A stretch of 64,000 nucleotides of DNA, from positions 1 through 64,000 of the forward strand of contig NZ_RCYZ01000012.1 of NCBI RefSeq assembly GCF_006439025.1, read 5' to 3'. Origin of the DNA: Hymenobacter nivis (lineage in GTDB: Bacteria > Bacteroidota > Bacteroidia > Cytophagales > Hymenobacteraceae). A program made the position numbers and the translations under genes. Below the pieces are notes generated by a model. That model had not been told where the DNA came from. It saw only the letters and a list, made by a program, of their open reading frames with translations, and ran no database searches. Shown in pieces: positions 1 to 8,390 of this stretch. Numbering within the stretch: the first letter of the stretch is position 1; every line of letters starts with the position of its first letter.

Positions 1-33
1 TTTCGTTTTTGTCCCTTTACGTCGAGTTATTGA

Positions 34-80
34 GGGTTGCGTTCTTGCCCACGGGGCAAGGCTTTAGAACACCGCAACCC
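34..80 (+). other. Hairpin in the presumed 23S-5S spacer
   Basis: Bases 34-41 (GGGTTGCG) pair with 73-80 (CGCAACCC), and an inner stem pairs 44-50 (CTTGCCC) with 54-60 (GGGCAAG). It lies immediately before the 5S gene, so it is probably a spacer structure used in rRNA processing. The 23S gene itself would end before or at the window edge and cannot be confirmed. Confidence 0.5.
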
Positions 81-86
81 CCGCCA

Positions 87-198
87 GCAATGGTGGCTTT
101 AGCCCGGGTGTTCACCTCTTCCCATTCCGAACAGAGTCGTTAAGCCCCGGTGCGCCTATGGTACTGCCTTCACCGGTGGGAGAGTCGGTCGCCGCCAA
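87..198 (+). rRNA. rrf: 5S ribosomal RNA
   Basis: The sequence shows the conserved 5S core: the loop B/C region CCCATTCCGAACAGAG at 121-136, TTAAGCCCC at 140-148, and GGTGGGAGAGTCGGTCGCCG at 175-194. The ends pair as helix I (GGTGGC at 92-97 with GCCGCC at 191-196). The length of about 112 nt is usual for Bacteroidota. It is the last gene of an rRNA operon whose earlier part lies outside the window. The exact ends are uncertain by a few bases. Confidence 0.95.
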
Positions 199-226
199 AT
201 TTATTGTCGCCCTTAGGGGTAATTTC

Positions 227-269
227 CCAAACGCCTGCCGCTTTCACCAGCGGCAGGCGTTTGGCTTTT
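227..269 (+). terminator. rRNA operon terminator
   Basis: A perfect 16-bp stem (227-242 with 249-264), a six-base loop TTCACC and a short T-run follow the 5S gene by about 30 nt, as expected for the intrinsic terminator of the rRNA operon. Confidence 0.9.
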
Positions 270-422
270 ACACCCTCTCCAACACAGCCAAGGATACACT
301 GACTCTCTTTGCATTCCATGGGGCAATTATTACTACTGCTCACGCCCCTACGGGCATAAACAGACACGCTTCAGCGCTCAAGATTTATATTTACTGTCTT
401 TAATAAAGAATAAATACCACAA

Positions 423-1718
423 ATGCTTTCGTCACCTGCCCGATATAGTCGCAGTATTGATTGGGTAACTGTAATTATTTACATGAGTTTGGTAGGATTA
501 GGCTGGTTATGCATTTATGCAGCTAGCTATTCGTCTGAAGCTCCTGCCAATCCATTGGCTAGTCTGAACTTTGATCAATTGATGTCATTCAACTGGTTTA
601 AGCAGCTTTTGTGGATAGGGACAGCGGTGGTACTAGTTGTCGTACTGTTAGTTGTGGATTATAAGGCATTTGATACTCTTGCGTACAGTTTGTATGGTGG
701 GATGATTTTGCTGCTTATTATCACCATGTTGGTAGCGCGTCCTATTGCTGGTTCCCGCTCTTGGTTGGAGTTGGGCCCTGTGCGATTGCAGCCGGCGGAA
801 TTTGCTAAGTTCACGACTGCCTTGGCTGCTTCTCGGTTTATGGCTGGGATTAATCTGCGCTATCAGAATTGGCGTGACCAGTTGGTCTTGGCTGGAATCA
901 CGCTACTGCCTCCTTTGCTAATCGTTGCATCTAACGAATCGGGGCAGGCGTTGGTATTTGCTGCGCTGTTGCTGGCCTATTTCCGGGAAGGTATGTCGCC
1001 GCTGATACTGCTGCTGCTTGCGGCTGCTGGTATCATTCTGCTATTGGCGCTGCTAGTGCCCAAAGTTTGGTTAATTGTTGGCTTTACATTGCTGTTGATA
1101 GCGGTATTGCTGATTAATCGGCGTGTACTGCGTCACCACTTGGTTTTGGCAATCAGCGTGTGGGGTCTGGTTATTGGTATGGTGGTGGGCGTTGATTTTT
1201 TTTACAACCAAGTATTGCAGCCGCATCAGCGCCAGCGCATCGAGATACTTTTGAACCCTTCCTCTGATCCTTTAGGCAAGGGCTGGAATGTGACGCAGAG
1301 TAAAATTGCTTTGGGATCAGGAGGATTACTGGGCAAGGGATTTCTGCAGGGTACTCAAACCAAGTTTGACTTTGTGCCGGAGCAAAGCACCGACTTTATC
1401 TTCTGCACCGTTGGCGAAGAGTTTGGGTGGGCCGGAAGCTTGACAGTTATTGGCCTATACTTGACGTTGCTGTGGCGAATTTTATACGTCGCAGAGCGCC
1501 AGAAATCGGTATTCGGGCGCACCTACGGATACTGCGTGGCTAGTATCCTGTTTTTTCACATCACGATAAATATGGGCATGACCATGGGCTTGGCTCCTGT
1601 GGTGGGGATACCGTTGCCCTTCTTTAGTTACGGCGGGTCTTCCTTATGGTCGTTCACCGTATTGCTATTCAGCTTGCTGGCTATCGATGCTTATCGGAAG
1701 CAAGACTTGGTGCGCTAG
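423..1718 (+). CDS. rodA: Rod-shape-determining protein RodA (SEDS peptidoglycan polymerase)
   Basis: Integral membrane glycosyltransferase of the SEDS family that polymerises lipid II into glycan strands during cell elongation, normally together with a class B PBP. The 431-residue protein has about ten hydrophobic segments. It carries family signatures RSWLELGPVRLQPAEFAK near residues 113-130, a loop with NPSSDPLGKGWNVTQSKIA, the PEQSTDFIF segment, and the C-terminal PLPFFSYGGSS signature. RodA is favoured over FtsW by the DPLG..QSKIALGSGG loop, but this rests on reading alone. The gene stands alone after the rRNA operon rather than beside mreC, mreD or a PBP2 gene. Its codons are clearly more AT-rich than those of its neighbours; one sampled 60-base stretch is about 42% GC. 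Its stop overlaps the stop of the opposing gene (CTAG at 1715-1718). Confidence 0.93.
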   Translation: MLSSPARYSRSIDWVTVIIYMSLVGLGWLCIYAASYSSEAPANPLASLNFDQLMSFNWFKQLLWIGTAVVLVVVLLVVDYKAFDTLAYSLYGGMILLLIITMLVARPIAGSRSWLELGPVRLQPAEFAKFTTALAASRFMAGINLRYQNWRDQLVLAGITLLPPLLIVASNESGQALVFAALLLAYFREGMSPLILLLLAAAGIILLLALLVPKVWLIVGFTLLLIAVLLINRRVLRHHLVLAISVWGLVIGMVVGVDFFYNQVLQPHQRQRIEILLNPSSDPLGKGWNVTQSKIALGSGGLLGKGFLQGTQTKFDFVPEQSTDFIFCTVGEEFGWAGSLTVIGLYLTLLWRILYVAERQKSVFGRTYGYCVASILFFHITINMGMTMGLAPVVGIPLPFFSYGGSSLWSFTVLLFSLLAIDAYRKQDLVR

Positions 1719-2785
1719 GCCTGTGCGGTAGCACGCAGGAGTTGCCGTGTGTGCGTGAAGACCAGGGCTAGGGCAGTGCAGGCAACAGGGGCCGCCAAGT
1801 AGCCCATGCGCCCCAAATCGCCTGATAGGAGCATGTGGATGGCTACGACGACCAATAGTAAGAATTCTGCCAGACCCAGCGGCGCGTGCCACTGGGCCGA
1901 AGGCGGCGTGGTGCGCGCGCGCAAGTATGCGACGGGGAGAATGAAGACGTACAGGCCGAAGATGCTCAGTAGTTCGCCCATGCCTTTTAGGTTGAAGGCG
2001 CGGTGCAGGGAGTAGCTAATGTTTTCGAGGTGAGCGAGGGCGTTGGTGACCGATTCGGTGGCGGGGGCCCCAATGTGTGAGTCGATGGCCCAATGCACAG
2101 CCCACAGGGCCCCTAGGCCGGCACCTACTACTGGCAGCTGCCGCGACAGCGGAAGGGCGCGGCGGCCGTACCACAGCAGCCAAGGCAGTAAGAAAATGAA
2201 CGATTCCTTGGCCAGGGGCCCCAGCAATAGGGCTAGGGCCAGCGCCCAGCCAGCTCCCGGGCCCCGCCGAAAAGCATAATACCCGAGCCCGAAAATTAGT
2301 GTGTACAAGCTATCGGTGAGCGGCAGGCCGGCTTCGTAAGCGGCCCAGCGGCTGGTGAGAAGGGCCACCATGGCCAGCGCGGCTGCTCCTGCCGAGGCTC
2401 CCGCCAAGCGCGCTACATTGAACCAGCAGGCCCCAGCAGCGCCTAGGAGCAAGCAGTTGAGCAGATAAAAGGCAAAGCGCAGGGGCCACAGGGCCCCGGC
2501 GCGCGCCGGCCAGACGTGGCCGTAGCCCTGGGTAATGGGGGCCGCCAGGGCCGCGGCTGCAGCGGGAACCAGTACCCGGTAGCGCCGCGTGATGCTAACG
2601 CTGTCGAACCGCCCAGTGGCCATGCGCAGGTAGCTGCGGGTATCGGGCGAATAGGAAAAATCATAGTGCCGGTACACGGGGTAAGCCAGGTTGGCCAGGG
2701 CAGCTACGGCTAGGGCCCATGGCAGCAGCCAACGGCGGAAAACGGCCTTGCCTCGGCCCAGGACCCCCTGCGCGGGGCTAAGCAA
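1715..2785 (-). CDS. Uncharacterised polytopic membrane protein
   Basis: The 356-residue protein has about nine or ten hydrophobic segments separated by short Arg-rich loops. The first long loop contains YSPDTRSYLRMATGRFDS, and a later segment reads PLAKESFIFLLPWLLWYG. This layout recalls GT-C-like or EpsG-type membrane proteins that handle lipid-linked sugars, but no decisive motif was recognised. No ATG is available near the N-terminus. The likely start is a TTG at 2785-2783 overlapping the stop of the upstream gene by eight bases (TTGCTTAG), which suggests translational coupling with the 377-residue protein. Confidence 0.75.
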   Translation of the reverse strand: MLSPAQGVLGRGKAVFRRWLLPWALAVAALANLAYPVYRHYDFSYSPDTRSYLRMATGRFDSVSITRRYRVLVPAAAAALAAPITQGYGHVWPARAGALWPLRFAFYLLNCLLLGAAGACWFNVARLAGASAGAAALAMVALLTSRWAAYEAGLPLTDSLYTLIFGLGYYAFRRGPGAGWALALALLLGPLAKESFIFLLPWLLWYGRRALPLSRQLPVVGAGLGALWAVHWAIDSHIGAPATESVTNALAHLENISYSLHRAFNLKGMGELLSIFGLYVFILPVAYLRARTTPPSAQWHAPLGLAEFLLLVVVAIHMLLSGDLGRMGYLAAPVACTALALVFTHTRQLLRATAQA

Positions 2786-3911
2786 ACTTGCGCTCGATGA
2801 GCTTCAGCAGCTTCCCCACGTGTTCCTCCTTGCGGGCCCAGTCGTAACGTGGAGCCAGTTCATCGGTCATGTAGGCACGGGCCTCATCAGCGGTGGCCAG
2901 GGCGTCGAGGTGCTGGATGGCGGCGTGGTACTCCATATTCTCGCCGTTGAATAGCTCATTGATGAAGCTGAAGCGCTGATTGATGGAAATAGCGGCGCGC
3001 AGCGTTTCCACCTTGGGGGCAGCGTGCTCGGCGGGCCGGGCTGGGGTGGCGTGGGCGCGCAGCGTTTCGGCCAGCGGTTGGACATCGCCCTGCGAGGCTT
3101 TGAGCTTTGCATAAAGCGGTACGTTGGGCGCGGGCGGCGCGGCGCTTTCGGCTGGCGGCTGGGCGCTGGGAGGCGCGGGCATTGGCTTAGAAGCCGCTGC
3201 TGGTACCGTCAGTGGTGCTGGCGCCGCGGCAACGGGCGGGGCCGGGGCGGCTGGAGCCGGCGGGGTGGCCACGGGACCGTCTTCGAGTAGGTCGGCGGTG
3301 GTGAGGGGCAGCAGGGCGCTCAACGTTTCGACGAAGCGCTGCACGGCGTCGTGGGCGCGGTAATTGGCCGCGTGGTATAGCTCGAAGCGGTGGCTCAGAA
3401 ACTCCGCCGTAAAACCCTCGCTGGTAGCCGGCAGGTTGTCGACGAAGCCCTGGTAAAACTCCTTGTCGAGGTCGATGTAGCGTAGGTTGTCGCGCAGGGT
3501 GGCCGTGGTAATGGGGGCAGGGCCGCTGAAAAGCAGGTGCTGCGCCGCAGCGGCCGGGGCCGTGGCCAAGCTTAGGGCCCCCGCCGTTGCTTCGGCCAGC
3601 AGGGGCTCCAGGGCGGGGCGGCCCAAGCGGATGTGGCGCGAGAGCGTGTTCATCAGCTGTGCCAGGCTGGCCTGCACGGGGGCGGCGTCAAAATCAAAAT
3701 ACGGGCTGCGTAGGCGTTCGGCTTCGGCTTGCCACTGCGTTAGCAATTGGCGCAGCACCAGTAGGTTGAGCTGACGTACAGGGGTGAAGCGCAGCAGGGC
3801 GGGGCCGTCGAGCGTGGCGGTGGGCTGGGCACCGAAGTGCTGGTCGCAGAGCCGGGCGGCGAGGCGGCGGCCGTACTGCGCACACTTGGCGGGGCTATAT
3901 TTGTCGTTCAT
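2778..3911 (-). CDS. Uncharacterised soluble protein with Ala/Pro-rich linker
   Basis: The 377-residue protein has no signal peptide. An N-terminal helical part (about residues 1-210, with RYIDLDKEFYQGFVDNLP) is joined by a Pro/Ala-rich linker (about 210-275) to a compact C-terminal helical domain (about 300-377) containing INQRFSFINELFNGENMEYH and ending in KLLKLIERKFA. C-terminal domains of this kind occur in uncharacterised Bacteroidota proteins. It forms an overlapping pair with the downstream membrane protein, so the two may act together. A TAACTTTC sequence just upstream, read on the minus strand, resembles a -7 box. Function unknown. Confidence 0.8.
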   Translation of the reverse strand: MNDKYSPAKCAQYGRRLAARLCDQHFGAQPTATLDGPALLRFTPVRQLNLLVLRQLLTQWQAEAERLRSPYFDFDAAPVQASLAQLMNTLSRHIRLGRPALEPLLAEATAGALSLATAPAAAAQHLLFSGPAPITTATLRDNLRYIDLDKEFYQGFVDNLPATSEGFTAEFLSHRFELYHAANYRAHDAVQRFVETLSALLPLTTADLLEDGPVATPPAPAAPAPPVAAAPAPLTVPAAASKPMPAPPSAQPPAESAAPPAPNVPLYAKLKASQGDVQPLAETLRAHATPARPAEHAAPKVETLRAAISINQRFSFINELFNGENMEYHAAIQHLDALATADEARAYMTDELAPRYDWARKEEHVGKLLKLIERKFA

Positions 3912-3947
3912 TTCAGGCGAAGTTCAAGCGCCGAAAGTTAGGCACAA

Positions 3948-4271
3948 ATGCCCCTGCTGACGATAGAGAACCTGCCCGGTGCGGTGCTGGAAGTGCCCGC
4001 CGGGGCCACGCTGCTGGCCGCCCTGCACGGCGCGGGCTTCGATTGGATGCACGCCTGCGGAGGGCGGGGACGCTGCACCAGCTGCCGGGTGCAGGTGCGG
4101 GCCGGGGGCGCGTGCCTCGGGCCCCTAACGGCGGCTGAGGTGCGCTACCAAGCCGCCGGCCGCCTGGCCCCCGACGAGCGCCTGACCTGCCAGGCGCGGC
4201 TGCCGGCGGGCGAGGTGCGCGGCCGGGTGCCGGTGGCCACGCAACTGCCCCACCAGCGCTACGACGGCTAG
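3948..4271 (+). CDS. 2Fe-2S ferredoxin
   Basis: Small soluble electron carrier of 107 residues with the beta-grasp [2Fe-2S] ferredoxin pattern. Cluster ligands are Cys37, Cys43 and Cys46 (C-x5-C-x2-C in ACGGRGRCTSC) and Cys81 in LTCQA. The x5 spacing between the first two ligands is typical of adrenodoxin/Fdx-type rather than plant-type ferredoxins. The redox partner is not apparent. It diverges from the 377-residue gene with only 36 bases between start codons. A second ferredoxin lies at 55282. Confidence 0.88.
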   Translation: MPLLTIENLPGAVLEVPAGATLLAALHGAGFDWMHACGGRGRCTSCRVQVRAGGACLGPLTAAEVRYQAAGRLAPDERLTCQARLPAGEVRGRVPVATQLPHQRYDG

Positions 4272-4370
4272 GGCCGGTGGTGGGCGCTGGGGCCCCCGGG
4301 CCGTAATTTGCAAAGCCGGCCCCGGGCAGGGGGGGGCTGGAATGGGTTGTATTGGCTTTAACGAATTGAA

Positions 4371-4997
4371 TTGGTGTTTATTGAAACCAGAGTTGGCCCC
4401 CGGTTCACCGCCCCGCACCGGGGCTGGGTGGAGGTGGTGTGCGGGTCCATGTTCTCGGGCAAAACCGAGGAGCTGATTCGCCGGCTCACCCGCGCCCGGA
4501 TTGCCCGGCAGCGGGTCGAAATTTTTAAGCCGGCGCTCGACACGCGCTACCACGCCCAAGATGTGGTAAGCCACAACGCCAACAGCATCCGCTCGACGCC
4601 GGTGGCGCTGCCCGACGAGATTTTGCTGCTGGCGGCGGGCTCCGACGTGGTGGGCATCGATGAGGCGCAATTTTTCGACGCCTCGCTGGTGGACGTGTGC
4701 AAGCAGCTGGCCGACCAGGGCACCCGCGTGATTGTGGCCGGGCTCGACATGGATTTCCTGGGCCGGCCCTTTGGGCCCATCCCGGCGCTGCTGGCCACGG
4801 CCGAGTTTGTGACCAAGGTGCACGCCGTGTGCGTGTGCTGCGGCGAGTTGGCCGCGTATTCGTTCCGCATCGCGGCCAGCGAAAAGCAAGTGCTGCTGGG
4901 TGAAACCGATTCGTACGAAGCCCGCTGCCGCCCGTGCTTCCTATCGGGGATGCAGGAGCGGCCGGGGGCCCCGGCCGCCGCTGTGCGGCCGCACTAA
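4371..4997 (+). CDS. tdk: Thymidine kinase
   Basis: Phosphorylates thymidine with ATP to dTMP in the nucleotide salvage pathway. The protein has the type II thymidine kinase layout: P-loop GSMFSGKT at residues 25-32, the DEAQFFD segment (Walker B-like), the lasso region, and zinc-binding cysteine pairs CVCCGE and CRPC near the C-terminus. The open frame begins with TTG at 4371, but GTG at 4374 would give MFIET, which looks like the usual N-terminus of Bacteroidota homologues and is probably the true start. Confidence 0.95.
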   Translation: MVFIETRVGPRFTAPHRGWVEVVCGSMFSGKTEELIRRLTRARIARQRVEIFKPALDTRYHAQDVVSHNANSIRSTPVALPDEILLLAAGSDVVGIDEAQFFDASLVDVCKQLADQGTRVIVAGLDMDFLGRPFGPIPALLATAEFVTKVHAVCVCCGELAAYSFRIAASEKQVLLGETDSYEARCRPCFLSGMQERPGAPAAAVRPH

Positions 4998-5013
4998 ACC
5001 AAAGGGCCCGGCG

Positions 5014-5045
5014 TTGGCAACGGCGGCGGGCCTGCGCTACCTTCG
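5014..5045 (+). promoter_or_regulatory. Putative Bacteroidota-type promoter of porZ
   Basis: TTG at 5014-5016 and TACCTTCG at 5038-5045, separated by 21 bases, fit the -33/-7 layout of the Bacteroidota primary sigma factor. The ATG lies 21 bases further on. Confidence 0.45.
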
Positions 5046-5066
5046 CCGTCCCTGAGGACTTTCCGT

Positions 5067-7436
5067 ATGCCCCGTTTCGCTCGTTTGCTGGTTGTGTTGT
5101 GGTTGCTGGCCCCTTGGCTGGGGCCCCTGGGGGCGCGGGCCCAAAACACGGCCGGTTACGGCGACTGGCAGCTGCACCTGCCCACCAACCGCCCCCTGCA
5201 CCTGGCCGACGCCGGTAACCGCGTGTACGTGGGCACGGAAAACGCCTTTTATTTTATTGATAAAACGCTGAATACCACCCAGACGCTCTCCAGCCGCGAC
5301 GGCCTGAGCGACGTGGGCGTAGCGGCGCTGGCTTACGATTCGGTGGGCCACCAGACGGTGGTGGTGTACCGCAACAACAACGTGGACCTGCTGGGCGACG
5401 ATGGCCAGGTGCGCAACCTGCCCGATATCCTGCGCAAGAGCATTCAGAGCGACCGCACCATTTACCAAGCGGCGGTGAGCGGCCGGCGGGCGTACCTGGC
5501 CACCGCCTTTGGGGTGGTGGTGCTGAACCTGGACCGGGCCGAGGTGAGCGACACGTACAGCGCCATTGGGCCCGCGGGCGCGGCGGTGCGGGTGTACGCC
5601 ACGGCCGTGGCCCACGACACGCTGTTTGCGGCCACGTCGGCGGGCTTGCAGGTGGCGCGCATGGCCGACAACCTGCTCGACTACCGCAGCTGGGCCGTGT
5701 ACCAGCCGGTGCCGGTGGTGGCCGGGGCCCCCTACGAGCCCTACCGCCAACTGGCCGCCCAGGGGCCCTACGTGTACGCTACGGTGGACAACGGCGGCGG
5801 CACGTTTGTGTTTCGACGGGCGGCCAACGCCTGGCAGCCGGTGGCCGCGCCCTACACCACGCGCGCCCGGCAACTGCGCCCCTCGCTGCGCGGCCTGCTG
5901 CTGGCCGGCGATAATTACGGTGCGTACCGCCGCGACGCCGCGGGCACGTTTCAGCTGCTAGCTGCCGCCGCCGGGCCCAACGATTACGTGACGGACGCCG
6001 TGTACTCGGCCCGCGACGACAGCTACTACGTGGCCAACTACCTGGCCGGGGTGCAGCGGCTGCGCGCGGGCCAGGCCCCAGAAACTTTCGCCGCCAATGG
6101 CCCCGCCACTGGCTCGGCCTACAGTTTGCTGACCGACGCCCGCACGGGCATTACCGACGTTTTTACGGGTGGTTACACCGACCGGTATTTGCCATTTTCG
6201 CGCCGCGAGGGCTTTTATGAATACGCGGCGGGGCAATGGACCAACATTAACGGGGCCCTGCCGGTGGCCACGTACCCCAACCCGTTCGACGTGGCGCGGG
6301 GCACACGCACGGCCGACGGCACGCTCTACGTGGCCAGCTACGGCAATGGCTTGCTGGAGTGGAAGGGTCCCGGCCAGTTCCGCACGTTCACGGAGGGCAC
6401 GGCGGGCAGCCCGCTGCGCCGCACCATCGACCCCAACGACCCCACCTATCTCAGCGTGCGCGTGACGGACCTGGTCCCCGACGCCACCGGCGGCGTGTGG
6501 GTGGCCAACCAGCACCGCCAAGCCGGCGTGTCGGGTCTGTTCCGCTTCGACCCCGCCGCCGCCGCCTGGAGCGCCATCCCGTATTTTAACGGTTCGCAAA
6601 ACCTCGACCGCCTGGCCCTCGACAACCTCGGCCAGGTGTGGGCCTCGGAAGCCCGTCAGGGCGGCGATGGCCTCTGGGTGGTGGACCCGATCACTAACGC
6701 GACCCGCAAATTTTCGCTGGCCACGGACCCCGCCACGGGCAGCGACGTGATTCTGCCCGCCATCTACGACGTGGTGAGCGACCGGGCGGGGGCCCTTTGG
6801 GTGACCACAGCGGCGGGCGTGGCCGTGCTCGACGACCCCAGTGGGGCCCTGGCGGGCACCAGCACGTTCCGGCTGCCGGTGGTGCAGCGCGGCGAGGGCA
6901 GCCGCTTCCCCGTGCTCTACAGCGAAGTGGTGAAATCGGTGGCCGTGGACGGGGCCAACCGCAAGTGGTTCGGCACCGACAACGGCCTGTGGCTCTTCAG
7001 CGCCGACGGCAGCGAGGCCCTGCTGCACTTCACCACCGCCAACAGCCCGCTCCCCACCAACCGCATCAACGACGTGGCCGTGAACGACAAAACCGGCGAA
7101 GTGTGGGTCGCCACCGATTCGGGCGTGCTGGCCTACCGCGGCGGGGCCACCGTCACGGAGGGCACGCCCAGCTGCGCCCAGGTGTTTCCAAACCCCGTGC
7201 GGCCCGATTTTGAGGGCCTAGTGGGCATCGCCGGGCTGGCCAACAACGCGCTGGTGAAAATTACCGACGTGGCCGGGCACCTCGTGTACGCCACCACGGC
7301 CACCGGCGGCACCGTTACCTGGAACCTGACGGACCCCGAGGGCCGCCGCGTGCGCTCGGGCGTGTACCTGGTGCTCACCTCCGACGCCAACGGCCAGAAC
7401 GGCTGCGTGAGCAAGGTGGCCGTGCTGTCAAAATGA
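5067..7436 (+). CDS. porZ: Type IX secretion protein PorZ (double beta-propeller)
   Basis: Outer-surface member of the T9SS attachment complex (PorU-V-Q-Z), which links cargo to A-type LPS in Porphyromonas. The 789-residue protein starts with a signal peptide (cleavage near GARA-QN), followed by many propeller blades such as NRVYVGTENAFYFIDK, SSRDGLSDVGVAALAYD and NRKWFGTDNGLWLFSADG. It ends with a T9SS-type sorting-like domain containing VFPNPVRPDF, GHLVYATTATGG and GRRVRSGVYLVLTSD. The length is close to PorZ of Porphyromonas gingivalis, and the WQLHLPTNRP opening after the signal fits the family. Immediately downstream is recO; porV and porU lie about 30 kb away. A generic two-component-regulator propeller protein is the alternative. 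Confidence 0.78.
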   Translation: MPRFARLLVVLWLLAPWLGPLGARAQNTAGYGDWQLHLPTNRPLHLADAGNRVYVGTENAFYFIDKTLNTTQTLSSRDGLSDVGVAALAYDSVGHQTVVVYRNNNVDLLGDDGQVRNLPDILRKSIQSDRTIYQAAVSGRRAYLATAFGVVVLNLDRAEVSDTYSAIGPAGAAVRVYATAVAHDTLFAATSAGLQVARMADNLLDYRSWAVYQPVPVVAGAPYEPYRQLAAQGPYVYATVDNGGGTFVFRRAANAWQPVAAPYTTRARQLRPSLRGLLLAGDNYGAYRRDAAGTFQLLAAAAGPNDYVTDAVYSARDDSYYVANYLAGVQRLRAGQAPETFAANGPATGSAYSLLTDARTGITDVFTGGYTDRYLPFSRREGFYEYAAGQWTNINGALPVATYPNPFDVARGTRTADGTLYVASYGNGLLEWKGPGQFRTFTEGTAGSPLRRTIDPNDPTYLSVRVTDLVPDATGGVWVANQHRQAGVSGLFRFDPAAAAWSAIPYFNGSQNLDRLALDNLGQVWASEARQGGDGLWVVDPITNATRKFSLATDPATGSDVILPAIYDVVSDRAGALWVTTAAGVAVLDDPSGALAGTSTFRLPVVQRGEGSRFPVLYSEVVKSVAVDGANRKWFGTDNGLWLFSADGSEALLHFTTANSPLPTNRINDVAVNDKTGEVWVATDSGVLAYRGGATVTEGTPSCAQVFPNPVRPDFEGLVGIAGLANNALVKITDVAGHLVYATTATGGTVTWNLTDPEGRRVRSGVYLVLTSDANGQNGCVSKVAVLSK

Positions 7437-7590
7437 ACCCCGAAAGTGGAAATGTGGATTAAATGTGGATAACTGGCCCCCCTGGCCAGGGGCCTCAGTT
7501 GCTTGGTTTGCCGTTCTAGGCCTGGCCGCCGCACTTCCCGCGCCAGGGCCGTGTTTCCCGGTTATCCCCTTCTTTTTAGTTTACTTCCCC

Positions 7591-8313
7591 ATGCTGGTCA
7601 AAACCCGCGGCATCGTCCTCAGCTTCCTCAAATACCGCGAAACCAGCATCATTGCCCGCGTTTACACCGAGCACTTGGGCTTGCAGAGCTACGTGGTGAA
7701 CGGCGTGCGCAAGGCCAAGCCGCCGGGGCGCATCGCCCTGTTCCAGCCCTTCACGCTGCTCGAGCTGGTGGCCTACACGTCGGCCCGTGGGGGCCTCACG
7801 CGGCTGGCCGAGTTCCGCTGCGCCGAGCCCTTCCAAACCCTGCCCTACGACGTGGCCAAGAGCAGCGTGGTGCTTTTCTTGTCGGAAGTGCTGGGCCGCG
7901 CCCTGCGCGAAGAAGAGGCCGACGCGCCCCTGTTCGCCTTTCTGCACGACCACATTCTGGCCTTCGACCAGGCCAAGGCGGGCAGCGAAAACTTCGCCCT
8001 GCGTTTCCTGCTGGAGCTGGCCACGTACCTGGGCTTCGGCACCGATTCGGGGGCCGAGCTGACTGACCAAGTAGCCATGGCTGGGCACGCGCCCACCGGC
8101 CGCAGCGGCCCCACGGGCCCCGCCGTGCTGCACCTGCGCGAGTTCGCGGGCTACTTCGACGAGCTGCTGCACGACCAGGGCCCCAGCACCATCCCCAACG
8201 GCCGCGTGCGCCGCGAGCTGCTGAACGTGCTGCTGCGCTACTACCAACTGCACGTCGAGCAGCTGGGCGAGATTAAATCGCTCGATATTCTCTCGCAGGT
8301 ATTGGCCGAATAA
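7591..8313 (+). CDS. recO: DNA repair protein RecO
   Basis: Recombination mediator of the RecFOR pathway that anneals ssDNA and helps load RecA at gaps. The 240-residue protein begins MLVKTRGIVLSFLKYRETS, the typical N-terminal OB-fold strand pattern, followed by a mainly helical C-terminal domain ending in LGEIKSLDILSQVLAE. The ATG at 7591 was chosen because the in-frame extension upstream to 7465 has no homologue-like sequence. The zinc-binding cysteines seen in some RecO proteins are absent, which is common in this phylum. Confidence 0.92.
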   Translation: MLVKTRGIVLSFLKYRETSIIARVYTEHLGLQSYVVNGVRKAKPPGRIALFQPFTLLELVAYTSARGGLTRLAEFRCAEPFQTLPYDVAKSSVVLFLSEVLGRALREEEADAPLFAFLHDHILAFDQAKAGSENFALRFLLELATYLGFGTDSGAELTDQVAMAGHAPTGRSGPTGPAVLHLREFAGYFDELLHDQGPSTIPNGRVRRELLNVLLRYYQLHVEQLGEIKSLDILSQVLAE

Positions 8314-8319
8314 ACGCAG

Positions 8320-8364
8320 CGCGCGGGGCCCCACCGCAGCAACAACTGCTTGGGGCCCCGCGCG
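8320..8364. terminator. GC-rich hairpin between convergent genes
   Basis: A 14-bp perfect stem (8320-8333 with 8351-8364) lies between the convergent recO and FKBP genes. It has no long T-run, so it is a weak intrinsic terminator at best. Confidence 0.5.
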
Positions 8365-8390
8365 TTAACGATGCTCAAAAGGCTAGCGTC

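Noticed and set aside
158..403. Short frames over the 5S gene and its terminator
   Set aside because: They overlap the rRNA and the terminator hairpin and have no protein-like features.
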